Shown: one piece after another, positions 55,155-63,330 of the stretch | How positions within the stretch are numbered: the stretch's first letter is position 1 | Layout: each line of letters starts with the position of its first letter | Origin: Pedobacter sp. Leaf194 | GTDB taxonomy: Bacteria > Bacteroidota > Bacteroidia > Sphingobacteriales > Sphingobacteriaceae | NCBI RefSeq assembly: GCF_001423945.1 | Contig: NZ_LMPU01000001.1 | Span: 518,373-582,372 of the forward strand | Direction of reading: 5' to 3' | DNA: 64,000 bases | Program-made: the position numbers and the translations under genes | Notes under the pieces: generated by a model | The model's database searches: none | The model's input: the letters and a program-made list of their open reading frames with translations, nothing else | What the model was told of the DNA's origin: nothing

Positions 55155-55823
55155 TTAGTTCTTGTCTGCGGGTTTCGGCTGCCCTTTTAAAATTTTGCCG
55201 GGTTTGGTTGTAATTATAACAACACCATTGCTTGCTTGCGGGCCGTACTTAGCAATTGCGCTGTCTTTTTTTAGTATTGAGATGCTTTGTATGCTGTCGG
55301 GACTAATCCAGTGCATTTCGTCTTTTTCAATTTTCTGCCCATCAAGAATATAAACTGCATCGGTTATCCGGTTTGGCAAACGCTTAGAAGCCGGCACCAA
55401 AGATTTAGACGCTTCATCAACAGTTGTTATCGAATTTGTCTCAGCTGGTTTTGGATAAAATTTTAAATCGCTTATTTTAGTTATACCTTCGGAGCTTACT
55501 GATTTGTCAAAATCAGGATAGCGGGCATTTTTTCTTCCGGATTTTGTTGTGATAAAAATTACACCATCAGCGGCTTCAAGTCCAAATGATTTTATCGCGG
55601 CTTCATTTTTTACAATTTTAATTTCTGCAATAGAATCTGGAATTAAATTGCCATGCGCAAGGTCTGAATCAAGCTGTTTTACGCCATCGATGATGTAAAT
55701 TGGCTTCCGTATTCCTTTAACTTTCAACAAAGGCGACTTACTAAACAGGCTATCGTAAACTTGTGCATTTACGCTGCCGATGCCACCAGTTATCAACGCC
55801 AATACTAAGAATATTGCTTTCAT
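55155..55823 (-). CDS. secreted protein with two plug-like domains
   Basis: A 222-residue protein with a signal peptide (to VNAQ) and two repeats of a TonB-receptor plug-like module. Each has the pattern YI(I/L)DG.K...., a PDSI..I.I(V/L)K...AI...G...A.DGVIFITTK segment (~40-95 and ~150-210). No barrel follows, so it is not a receptor. It is separated by five bases from the M56 gene upstream and shares this module with the M56 protein's C-terminus. Confidence 0.85.
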   Translation of the reverse strand: MKAIFLVLALITGGIGSVNAQVYDSLFSKSPLLKVKGIRKPIYIIDGVKQLDSDLAHGNLIPDSIAEIKIVKNEAAIKSFGLEAADGVIFITTKSGRKNARYPDFDKSVSSEGITKISDLKFYPKPAETNSITTVDEASKSLVPASKRLPNRITDAVYILDGQKIEKDEMHWISPDSIQSISILKKDSAIAKYGPQASNGVVIITTKPGKILKGQPKPADKN

Positions 55824-55828
55824 AGTGA

Positions 55829-57835
55829 CTAAAGTTCTGGTTTAGAAAAATAATGATTGGCAGACTTATCAATTGTGAGTTCGGAAATTGCCGGTCTTCT
55901 AAAGATGTCGTTTTTATGCTTTCTGGATGTAATTATCAACACACCATTTTTCCCTTTAGGGCCGTAGATGGATATTGCGCTTGCGTCTTTTAAAACTGAA
56001 ATTGATTCTATCGTTTCCGGCGCAATGAATTTCAATGCATTTTTTTCTTGCGCTATGCCGTCTAATATAACCATGGGGCCGTTAATGCCGTCTGCATCAC
56101 CTATCCCTCTCAGGGTAATTCTACCACTTTCCTGAATTGGCTTCGTTACAAAAGCTTTACTTTCAGAATTTTCTAAGCTAAAATTAATGTTAATATTATA
56201 TTTTACCCGCACTGGTTTGCCGTTCTGGATGCCGGGGAGCCATTTTGGCGATTTTTCCAACACCCGTATGGCTTCTTCATCTGTTCCGCTGCCCAATCCT
56301 CTTGTTATCTGGATGTCGCTCAGCGCACCATCTTTTTCAACCGTGAAAGAAAGATACACTTTGCCTTGAACGTTGTCCTCCTGCGCCTCCTTCGGATATT
56401 TCATGTTCTTACCCAGAAATTCGTAGAACTTTTTCATTCCCCCCTCAAATTGCGGAACCTTCTCTATGCTTACAAAATCGTAAACTTTTCCACTATTAAT
56501 GCTTTCTGTCTCTGTAGTTTCTGTGGCAGGGGCAAAACCCACAACACTTAGTTGCGCCAGTTCTTTATGGTCTTTAATATCACCCGTGGCTTCGTTTTGA
56601 ATTTCAGCATCAGAGCCATCCAAACGGAAAGCTACCTTTAAAGCATATTTTCCATTCTCGACCTCTTTAAATCCTTTATAAGATAAAATGGCCTTCATCA
56701 CTTCTTCATCACAACCTTTACCCAGGTCGGTGTTGGTGCTTAAATCGCTTACTTTCCCATTTCTCAAAGTAAATTTAACAAGTGCATTTCCTTGTAAATC
56801 GCTTTCCTGGGCATCTTTAGGATATACAATTGTTTTGCTCATGAACTGATAAAAGTCTTTCCAATCCCGTTCAACAGGTACGTTTTCTACAACAACTTTT
56901 ACGGGTTGCTTTGCTGCGTACGTAAACTGGATTGGTTTAGTTACCATTTCCTGAACGAGCTCAACAGGTTTTTCTAACGGAATCTGGTCGGAAAGTGCAA
57001 GTAACTTTTCGTTTTTGCGAATAGTGGCCGATGAGAATACGATGAAGATCGCAAACAAAGGTATCGATATCCCATATTTTAGTACCGCAGTTTTCTTTGA
57101 TCGCTCTTTGTGCAGCATATAAATGCGCTTTTTAATCAAAGATTTATCGAAAAAATTGCTTGTTAAGGCCGTTGGACTGATTCCAAACGATTTGCTCAAA
57201 ATCAACATTGCATATTCCGCCTTATCGCCCTGAAATTTAGCGGCGTGATCATCTGCTAAAAATTCATGGATGTTTTTAATTGCTTTTTTATAGAGATAAA
57301 TGACCGGGTTAAGCCAGGTTATGATTCCAATTAGCTCGAAAAAAAGCACATCAAGTGTATGCCACTGTTTAATGTGCGCCTCCTCATGGCTGTCAATAAC
57401 ATTTCGCTGTGGCAATTCTTTATCAATAACCTTTTTGCCAAAGAATGAAAATGCAGAACCTCTTTCAGCATTTTTAATCAATTTATTAACCGCAAAAAGA
57501 TTAAAAATTAACCTGCAAAGAAAAAATAAAATGCCACCACAATAAATGTAAACAATTAAGTTAGCCCAATTAAAACCTTCATGCACATCAGTTACAATGG
57601 TTGCCTGTTGCAAAACGGCGTCCCATTTAACTGTTGTGTAAACCTGCTGTGCTGCTTTTTGCTCAGTAAGCCATTCTAAACGGATAAATGGTATGCTAAG
57701 CGACAATATGCCGGCAGCAACCAGATAAACACGATTTAATGTAAAGTAGGTTTCTTTATCTAATAGCAATTTATAGAAGCCATAAAAAACAATCAGATAT
57801 AAGTTTACCTGCAGAAGGTAATGGGCAAAACTCAT
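55829..57835 (-). CDS. BlaR1-type M56 metallopeptidase fused to TonB_C and plug-like domains
   Basis: A 668-residue inner-membrane sensor-protease. The first ~280 residues carry four membrane segments and the M56 zinc site HEEAH (H150-E151-x-x-H154) with HEFLADDHA as the third-ligand region. The periplasmic part has a TonB_C domain (~330-415), a second TonB_C (~455-550, VPQFEGGMKKFYEFLGKNMKYP) and a C-terminal plug-like module (~565-645, MVILDGIAQEK...SISVLKDASAISIYGPKGKNGVLIITS). By analogy to BlaR1 it would cleave BlaI upon a signal; the sensor is TonB_C/plug rather than a penicillin-binding domain. Its start overlaps the blaI stop by four bases. Confidence 0.9.
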   Translation of the reverse strand: MSFAHYLLQVNLYLIVFYGFYKLLLDKETYFTLNRVYLVAAGILSLSIPFIRLEWLTEQKAAQQVYTTVKWDAVLQQATIVTDVHEGFNWANLIVYIYCGGILFFLCRLIFNLFAVNKLIKNAERGSAFSFFGKKVIDKELPQRNVIDSHEEAHIKQWHTLDVLFFELIGIITWLNPVIYLYKKAIKNIHEFLADDHAAKFQGDKAEYAMLILSKSFGISPTALTSNFFDKSLIKKRIYMLHKERSKKTAVLKYGISIPLFAIFIVFSSATIRKNEKLLALSDQIPLEKPVELVQEMVTKPIQFTYAAKQPVKVVVENVPVERDWKDFYQFMSKTIVYPKDAQESDLQGNALVKFTLRNGKVSDLSTNTDLGKGCDEEVMKAILSYKGFKEVENGKYALKVAFRLDGSDAEIQNEATGDIKDHKELAQLSVVGFAPATETTETESINSGKVYDFVSIEKVPQFEGGMKKFYEFLGKNMKYPKEAQEDNVQGKVYLSFTVEKDGALSDIQITRGLGSGTDEEAIRVLEKSPKWLPGIQNGKPVRVKYNININFSLENSESKAFVTKPIQESGRITLRGIGDADGINGPMVILDGIAQEKNALKFIAPETIESISVLKDASAISIYGPKGKNGVLIITSRKHKNDIFRRPAISELTIDKSANHYFSKPEL

Positions 57836-58209
57836 CTTGGTTTGTGTTTAATTTTATTAATCATCTTTAAAATTTCATCCACATCACTTAAATCCAGCTT
57901 TTCTTCCTTAACGAAAAATGAGAACATACTTTCTACGGAGTTTTCAAAATAATTGCCGAGCAACTTTTCAGTAGCATGGCGCTTATATTCTTCTTTACTA
58001 ATTAAGGGATGGTACTGGTGTGCTTTTCCAAAAGCTTCATGGCCGATGAATCCTTTGGTTTCGAGGATTCTAATGATGGTAGATACGGTGTTATAAGCAG
58101 GCTTTGGAATCGGTAACTCGTCAATCACCTCTTTTACAAATGCTTTTTCCAACTGCCACAAAACTTGCATTATCTGTTCTTCGGCTTTGGTTAAATCTTT
58201 AATATCCAT
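57832..58209 (-). CDS. BlaI/MecI-type transcriptional repressor
   Basis: A 125-residue winged-helix repressor with LTKAEEQIMQVLWQLEKAFVKEVIDELP and PAYNTVSTIIRILETKGFIGHEAFGKAHQYHPLISKEEY, the BlaI/MecI/CopY signature, and a C-terminal dimerisation half. It is coupled by a four-base overlap to the M56 protease gene, the usual BlaI-BlaR1 pairing. No beta-lactamase gene is nearby; the likely targets are this operon itself (candidate operator upstream) and unlinked genes. Confidence 0.94.
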   Translation of the reverse strand: MDIKDLTKAEEQIMQVLWQLEKAFVKEVIDELPIPKPAYNTVSTIIRILETKGFIGHEAFGKAHQYHPLISKEEYKRHATEKLLGNYFENSVESMFSFFVKEEKLDLSDVDEILKMINKIKHKPR

Positions 58210-58238
58210 TTTATTTTAAATTATAGGAAAGGACGTTA

Positions 58239-58284
58239 TACGTCTGTAATATTAAAGTTAAAACTAATTTGTTAGTTAAGCAAA
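58239..58284 (-). promoter_or_regulatory. promoter and candidate BlaI operator
   Basis: On the minus strand TTTG (58281-58284), 20 bases and TAACTTTA (58253-58260, one base off TAnnTTTG) form a promoter with a start near 58248. Directly at that start, plus-strand TACG-TC-TGTAATATT (58239-58253) matches the BlaI/MecI operator pattern TACA-nn-TGTA at seven of eight positions. An additional short dyad GACGT-TAT-ACGTC overlaps at 58232-58244. Location fits negative autoregulation. Confidence 0.6.
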
Positions 58285-58316
58285 TTTTTGGGCGAATATT
58301 TTTGGGTTGTTTTTAG

Positions 58317-58958
58317 CTATATTTTTATGAGGTTGTGCTTAATTCCATAAACCACCAAACCGGTTCGGGTTTTTATGTTGAGCTTGGCAAAAAGTGATTC
58401 GCGGTAGTTATCAACTGTTCTGGGGCTGATGTTCATTAAATCTGCTATCTCTTTGTAGGTAAGTTCGGTACTACAATGCTGAAGAAATATGTGTTCTTTT
58501 TCGGTAATCAGTGGTTTTGGCTCGTCTTGTTTCAAAGAAAAAAGTAGTCGGCCGGAAACCATTTCGTTGATGTAAAATCCTTTTTCTTTTACGGCTTTGA
58601 TGGCGATAACCAAATCTGTAGGTGTAGAACCTTTTAAAATGTAGCCGCCTGCACCTGCTTTAAGCATTCCGATTATTGCGTTTTCATCCTCATGCATGCT
58701 TAATGCAAGAACATTTACCGATGGATGAGTTTTTTTTACATATTTTGTAGCCGCATAGCCATCCATAACCGGCATATTGATGTCCATTAGAATAATCTGA
58801 ACTTCCGGGTGTTGTGCAATTTTTTTTTGCATATCTACGCCGTTAGTTGCCTGAAATAAGACGTTTATTTCTGCAAATTCGGCTAAGAGGTTTGCCAGGC
58901 CCGAGCGAAAAAGTGTGTGGTCATCTACTATTCCAATTAAAAGAGGTTCTGTTTGCAT
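58317..58958 (-). CDS. NarL/LuxR-family response regulator
   Basis: A 213-residue regulator: receiver domain with acidic pocket D12/D13, phospho-acceptor D59 (ILMDINMPVMDG), the conserved threonine/serine and lysine (LKGS near 109), and a C-terminal LuxR helix-turn-helix (~145-207, ELTYKEIADLMNISPRTVDNYRESLFAKLNIKTRTGLVVYGIKH). It is the partner of the kinase encoded three bases upstream. Confidence 0.95.
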   Translation of the reverse strand: MQTEPLLIGIVDDHTLFRSGLANLLAEFAEINVLFQATNGVDMQKKIAQHPEVQIILMDINMPVMDGYAATKYVKKTHPSVNVLALSMHEDENAIIGMLKAGAGGYILKGSTPTDLVIAIKAVKEKGFYINEMVSGRLLFSLKQDEPKPLITEKEHIFLQHCSTELTYKEIADLMNISPRTVDNYRESLFAKLNIKTRTGLVVYGIKHNLIKI

Positions 58959-58961
58959 AAG

Positions 58962-59753
58962 TTAAGGATAGGGGATTTCGATAAAAATTGATGTACCTTT
59001 TTCGGGAACAGAATTTACTTCAATTTTTCCTTTGATTAATTTTACTCTTTTCTCCACCGACGCCAAACCCATTCCGGTTTTGTTAACCATGGCTTCGTCG
59101 TAATTAAAACCTATGCCGTCTTCTTTAACCGTTAAAAAGAGTGTGTCACCTTTTAAATAAGTATCGATTTGAATAAATGTTGCCTGCGCATGTTTAATAA
59201 TGTTATTGATGATTTCCTGCAACAGGCGGAGAATAATCAGGTCCTTATCTGCCGAAGCATTCTTTAAATCGAGCAGGCCGTTATTTACCTGAAGCTGATA
59301 AGTACCAACTTTTCTGAGCCAGCTTAATTCCTGCTCAATGGCATTGCCAATTCCAGATTCAACAATTTGTTCACCATGCAGAATTTTCGCCAGTTCCCTT
59401 ATTTCTTTAATTGATTTATTGACCAGCGAAAGCGAGTTTGCGATCTTTTCTGATGCCTTTTCATTTTCAGTAACATTTATCGAATTCAGCGTTAGCGTGG
59501 TTAAGCTTAATAGCTGCCCGATGTTGTCATGAAGCTCGGCGGCGATTGTTTGCATGGTTTGTTCCTGAACTTCGATATGAGTTTTTAAAATTTCAGACTC
59601 AAATTTTTGACGCATACTTTCTTTCTCAAAAAAGTGATTTTTTTTGTGGCGGTTGTAAGATCGAATGTAAACCAACAGCCCAATTGGCATCAAAAGAAAA
59701 ACTAATGATGCCAATAAGATTATCGACATATTTTCCGTTGACGAGCTCTGCAT
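58962..59753 (-). CDS. HisKA_3-type sensor histidine kinase
   Basis: A 263-residue kinase with one N-terminal membrane helix (~8-30), a HisKA_3 domain with phospho-acceptor H75 (AELHDNIGQLLSLT), and an HATPase domain with N box LLQEIINNIIKHA, G1 DGIGFNYDE and G2 GMGLASVEKR. It lacks any recognisable sensor domain, so the signal may come from the adjacent membrane protein. The frame opens at 59771, but M at 59753 (MQSSSTENMS) is more natural. Either way its start overlaps the upstream gene by 30-50 bases. Confidence 0.92.
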   Translation of the reverse strand: MQSSSTENMSIILLASLVFLLMPIGLLVYIRSYNRHKKNHFFEKESMRQKFESEILKTHIEVQEQTMQTIAAELHDNIGQLLSLTTLTLNSINVTENEKASEKIANSLSLVNKSIKEIRELAKILHGEQIVESGIGNAIEQELSWLRKVGTYQLQVNNGLLDLKNASADKDLIILRLLQEIINNIIKHAQATFIQIDTYLKGDTLFLTVKEDGIGFNYDEAMVNKTGMGLASVEKRVKLIKGKIEVNSVPEKGTSIFIEIPYP

Positions 59754-60373
59754 ATAAATGAGTAAGACCAAAAACCGTATAAAAACAAGTTAAGGGTTGT
59801 GTATATAATATATCGGGGAATGAATTTACCCAGAAACTTTTGCTGTATGATGTCATCAAAAAAGTTAGCTAAGGTGCCGCCAAAATAAAATATTATGGCC
59901 CCGCCAACCCACCAAAATGCCGGGTGAAATTTTAAGTCGATGTATTTTTCGTCTTTCAAAAGCAGAAAGAAATACATTAAACCATAAATGACGAAAACAA
60001 CTGACATTACGCTTATGGTAATTGCGTTATAAACCAATATCATGTTGTTGTTTATAGAAAACACAATGTATATCGATAATAGAATAAGATATACTGGGAT
60101 GATTATTTTCTTAATGTCTAAAAAGTCTTTTAGGAAACAGTAAAAGGCAAATGTTATATAGGTTAGTTCTACAAATGTAAATATATTATAAACAATTAAA
60201 TTGCTGTGGTATACTTTACCGATGTATCTAGCAAAGGTTTCTGTAAAAACGACAATGAAAATGTAAGCCAGCGTTATTCGCCAAAAGATACTCTTGTCTC
60301 TGATTAGAAAAATAAGGGCAAATATTAGACAAGCGAATTCAATTAGTGAATTCACGGAAAATAGTTTAAGCAT
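59720..60373 (-). CDS. multi-pass membrane protein of unknown function
   Basis: A 217-residue protein with about seven hydrophobic segments (EFACLIFALIFLI, ITLAYIFIVVFTE, NIFTFVELTYITFAFYCFL, IIPVYLILLSIYIVF, ITISVMSVVFVIYGLMYFFLLL, FWWVGGAIIFYFGGTLANFF, YIIYTTLNLFLYGFW). Similar proteins often accompany histidine kinases in Bacteroidota (from memory). It overlaps the kinase gene start by at least 34 bases, so translation is coupled. It may act as the membrane sensing partner; this is inferred from position only. Confidence 0.82.
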   Translation of the reverse strand: MLKLFSVNSLIEFACLIFALIFLIRDKSIFWRITLAYIFIVVFTETFARYIGKVYHSNLIVYNIFTFVELTYITFAFYCFLKDFLDIKKIIIPVYLILLSIYIVFSINNNMILVYNAITISVMSVVFVIYGLMYFFLLLKDEKYIDLKFHPAFWWVGGAIIFYFGGTLANFFDDIIQQKFLGKFIPRYIIYTTLNLFLYGFWSYSFICRARQRKICR

Positions 60374-60398
60374 ATTTTCCTCTATTAAATAATACTGT

Positions 60399-60902
60399 TC
60401 ATGGTTTCATCAATTCGCTTCCATCGTCGCACATTGCCGGACATAAATCTGCTCTGTTACCGGGGTCGGTTGGAATTGGTTCGCTACCGTATCTAGGTTT
60501 TGCCGATATTAAGGCAATCTTATGCCCATTCCCATGACCATGGCCTACTTTTTCTGCGAAGTAATCTGTTCTGGCTTTGCCATCAATAACTTTTGTTACC
60601 ACAAAAAGCAACGTATTCATTTCTGCATAGCTATCCGGCACCTTATCGCCATATTCTAATTTATTGATAGACTCGATTATTTCACGCGTGTATCTCCCAA
60701 AATAAATGCGTACTCCATCGCCATCAAACTTTGCTACTTTTTCTGCCAATTGGGCAATCTGCTTTGCCGGAAACCAGGCGGCTTCTGTAAAACTTCCTTT
60801 ATCACCCTGCTGACTTTCCCGGAAAGCGGCAGTCATTTTTTTTGCTATGTCAACAGGAATAGTGTTGTTTACACCATCTCTTGTACGGGGATTTTTGATC
60901 AT
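60399..60902 (-). CDS. hypothetical protein upstream of the two-component system
   Basis: A 167-residue soluble protein without signal peptide. Recognisable pieces are IPVDIAKKMTAAFRES, WFPAKQIAQLAEKVAKFDGDGVRIYFGRY, a His/Gly stretch GHGHGNGHKI, and a cysteine-containing tail NRADLCPAMCDDGSELMK. I do not know the family. It lies 25 bases ahead of the membrane protein gene, so four genes (this, membrane protein, kinase, regulator) read in one direction. Three 24-bp iterons lie just upstream of its start. Confidence 0.78.
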   Translation of the reverse strand: MIKNPRTRDGVNNTIPVDIAKKMTAAFRESQQGDKGSFTEAAWFPAKQIAQLAEKVAKFDGDGVRIYFGRYTREIIESINKLEYGDKVPDSYAEMNTLLFVVTKVIDGKARTDYFAEKVGHGHGNGHKIALISAKPRYGSEPIPTDPGNRADLCPAMCDDGSELMKP

Positions 60903-60944
60903 GATTTGTTTGGGATGTATATAAGTTAAAATTGGGGATAATTA

Positions 60945-61010
60945 CCCAGTTTATCAACCGTTAAATCGCCCTGTTTAAATACCGTAAAAATACCCTGTAA
61001 AAAAGGGTGA
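60945..61010 (-). promoter_or_regulatory. 24-bp tandem iterons upstream of the two-component operon
   Basis: CCCAGTTTATCAACCGTTAA (from 60945) and CCCTGTTTAAATACCGTAAA (from 60969) match at about 16 of 22 positions including flanks. A third CCCTGT at 60993 keeps the exact 24-base spacing but only its first third. The repeats start 43 bases before the ATG of the 167-aa gene. Spacing near two helical turns and location fit binding sites for a dimeric regulator, possibly the neighbouring NarL-type protein. Confidence 0.55.
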
Positions 61011-61229
61011 TTCCATCCTGATACTATTTTGGGTTTGATGATAAATTTGGATAACCAAAACAAATAAATAGTATGATATTCTAGCCTGCATAAATAACTG
61101 GTTCAATTGAACCAAGCCTTTTAATGCCAGAGAATAACCTATGCAGCACCTTTGAAACAAACTTTCCTATTAAAAATTTAACAAAAAATATTGCTGTTTC
61201 AGCACGACTCTCAAATACCTTAGTTTAAA

Positions 61230-61273
61230 CAGCTTATCAGGTCATCAATTAATTGATGACTCTGATGTAGCTG
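61230..61273. other. long near-perfect palindrome in a 577-base gap
   Basis: GTCATCAATTAATTGATGAC (61241-61260) is a perfect 20-bp palindrome. It is extended by ATCAG/CTGAT (one inserted T) and AGCT/AGCT, giving arms of about 20-22 bases. CTCAAAT (61209) and ATTTGAG (61286) form an outer inverted pair. No coding potential is seen in 60903-61479 apart from this and the terminator. Could be a regulator site or the remnant of a small inverted-repeat element. Confidence 0.55.
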
Positions 61274-61424
61274 GTACTTGTGTAATTTGAGCGCTCTCAG
61301 TAGCCATTAATATGATGGAAAGGCAGATAAAGATAAAGCCCTAAAATAACGTTGATACCTCAGAAATAACAGGTTCAGTCTCTCAAATTTTTAGCTGTTT
61401 TAGGATTTATGAAAAACAATCCAA

Positions 61425-61452
61425 AGAAAAGGTCCCGATGCAAATCGGGACC
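61425..61452 (-). terminator. terminator of the M28 peptidase gene
   Basis: GGTCCCGAT-GCAA-ATCGGGACC (61431-61452) with a T-rich end on the minus strand (61420-61430), 28 bases past the stop. The stem core and GCAA loop are the same as at 3.1 kb, here serving a gene on the other strand. Confidence 0.85.
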
Positions 61453-61479
61453 TATCTTATTTAAATCCATTTTTTAGAG

Positions 61480-63075
61480 CTAGTTACGTGCTGGTGTAGC
61501 CGTTCCTGTAGCGGCTGCTGCTGGCGCAGCAGGCAATTCTTTTCTAGGTATTTGTGCGTCGCGTTGTGAAGTGTTATAAACAAATGATGCAACAATCGTC
61601 GCGGCCTGTTTCAAATCATCTTCAACAAGTCTGTCGTAGGTATCCATATTACTGTGGTGCGTACGTGTGTTGTAATCCATCGGGTCTTGAATAAACTGAA
61701 AACCTGGTATGCCTACGGCATCAAAGGCCTGGTGATCTGTACCGCCGGTATTGCTGGCTGTAATTGTAGTTGCGCCTAAATCTGCAAAAGGGGTTAGCCA
61801 GCTTTTAAAAATCGGGCCTGCTGCAACATTACCTTGCAAATAAACGCCTCTGATTTTACCTGTACCGTTATCAAGATTATAGTAAGCCGAGATTTTTTTC
61901 TGATCTGGTGTTAAAACCATCGTTTTTGGGTCGCCGAAATGCTTTGCAACATACCCTCGTGAGCCAAACAACCCTTGTTCTTCAGAACTCCAAAGTGCAA
62001 TTCTGATTGTGCGTTTTGGTTTGAAGTCGATGGTTTTTAAAATGCGCATTGCTTCCATCATTACTGCAGAACCGGCAGCGTTATCGGTAGCACCTGTGCC
62101 TGCATGCCACGAATCGAAGTGACCGCCAATCATCACCAACTCATCTTTAAGTTTCTTGTCAGTTCCCGGAATTTCGGCAATTACGTTGTAGCCCTGAGGA
62201 TCCTGGTCGTAAAATGATGTTTTAATATCTGCCTCTAACTCTACAGGTTTGCCCGCACGGAGTAAGCGTAAAATGTGCAGATAATCTTCAGCTGCTACCT
62301 CCAACTCGGGTGAAACTGGTTTAGCATCCAAAGCGTAAGAAGCACCATTACTGGTAAAAAATGTGCCTTGGCCGCCACGTGCGTATGTTAAAATTAAGCC
62401 TACTTTTTCTTCTACCAGCATTGCGCTCATGGCCGCACGAACTTCACGCATCTTCATCATTTGCGCCATCATGTTATTAGCACCACCAGGGCGAGGGCCT
62501 CTTGCAGCACTGGCTACGGGAGGTTTAGCTTCAGCCATTTTTGCCAAAGTTGTGTCTGCATAACGAGAGAAATCAGCTCTGATGCCACTTTGCAACGGAG
62601 CGCCCGCATCCATCATAACAATTTTACCGCTAAGTTTGCCTTTATATTTAGCTAAATCTGCAACACTATCGGCCTTAATTAAAATCACACCCGATTTGAT
62701 AGGGCCGTTTGTTCCCGGTGTCCATGCTTTTGGTGAGGCAATAATTGCATGATAGTATGGAAGGGTGGTAGCGGCATAATATTTATCTACCTGCCAGCCT
62801 TTGCCAAAAGTGCCCCAGGCTTCTAGATGTGCGTTTTTTAGGCCCCAGTCGGTTAGTTGTTTCATTGCCCATTCCTGCGCTCTCTTTAAGCCTGGTGAAT
62901 TAGAAAGGCGTGGGCCGTTTGCATCGGTAAGGTTGAATGAAATGTCCATTACCTTTGAGTTTTCTAAGCCTTCTTTTCTAATTTTTGATACAATTGCGGC
63001 ATCAGGAGTTTCCTGTGCAAAAGCATACAGGCATAAGCCCAAAGCAAATGCTGTGGTTGTAAATCTTTTTATCAT
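61480..63075 (-). CDS. secreted M28 family zinc peptidase
   Basis: A 531-residue protein with signal peptide (MIKRFTTTAFALGLCLYAFAQ), an inserted PA-like region (~130-270) and a C-terminal M28 catalytic domain. Zinc ligands and catalytic residues: H319/D321 (GGHFDSW), D331 (ATDNAAGS), E365/E366 (SSEEQGLFG), D402 (NLDNGTG) and H448 (TDHQAFD). Resembles plasma carboxypeptidase Q-type exopeptidases. An Ala/Pro-rich tail (~505-531) ends the protein. Monocistronic with its own terminator. Confidence 0.93.
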   Translation of the reverse strand: MIKRFTTTAFALGLCLYAFAQETPDAAIVSKIRKEGLENSKVMDISFNLTDANGPRLSNSPGLKRAQEWAMKQLTDWGLKNAHLEAWGTFGKGWQVDKYYAATTLPYYHAIIASPKAWTPGTNGPIKSGVILIKADSVADLAKYKGKLSGKIVMMDAGAPLQSGIRADFSRYADTTLAKMAEAKPPVASAARGPRPGGANNMMAQMMKMREVRAAMSAMLVEEKVGLILTYARGGQGTFFTSNGASYALDAKPVSPELEVAAEDYLHILRLLRAGKPVELEADIKTSFYDQDPQGYNVIAEIPGTDKKLKDELVMIGGHFDSWHAGTGATDNAAGSAVMMEAMRILKTIDFKPKRTIRIALWSSEEQGLFGSRGYVAKHFGDPKTMVLTPDQKKISAYYNLDNGTGKIRGVYLQGNVAAGPIFKSWLTPFADLGATTITASNTGGTDHQAFDAVGIPGFQFIQDPMDYNTRTHHSNMDTYDRLVEDDLKQAATIVASFVYNTSQRDAQIPRKELPAAPAAAATGTATPARN

Positions 63076-63228
63076 TTTTAGTTAGGTTTGATTTATTTTC
63101 ATCTAAAAATAACTTTAATTATAAATTAAATGCTTTTACCATGAGATTTTTACAAGATTTTGCTGGCGTTTAGGTTTTTATCCTTTCATAGTAGCAAAAA
63201 CCGTGGTAATTTAAACCTTATTGAAACG

Positions 63229-63266
63229 AAAAGCCCGCAATCCCGGTTCTTCATCGGGAGCGGACT
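63229..63266 (-). terminator. terminator of the ABC-2 permease gene
   Basis: Minus-strand stem AAGTCCGC.TCCCG / CGGGA..GCGGGCTT with one mismatch and a small internal loop, followed by TTCGTTT. Lies 65 bases beyond the permease stop. Confidence 0.65.
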
Positions 63267-63330
63267 TGGAGAGGAAAGAAGGACGTGCTTAAGTTTTAGC
63301 AAAACAATTGCTTTTCAAAAGAAACTCCTG

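Noticed and set aside
60975..61160. 61-aa minus-strand frame upstream of the two-component cluster
   Set aside because: It overlaps the iterons, has unusual composition and no start signal; regarded as chance.
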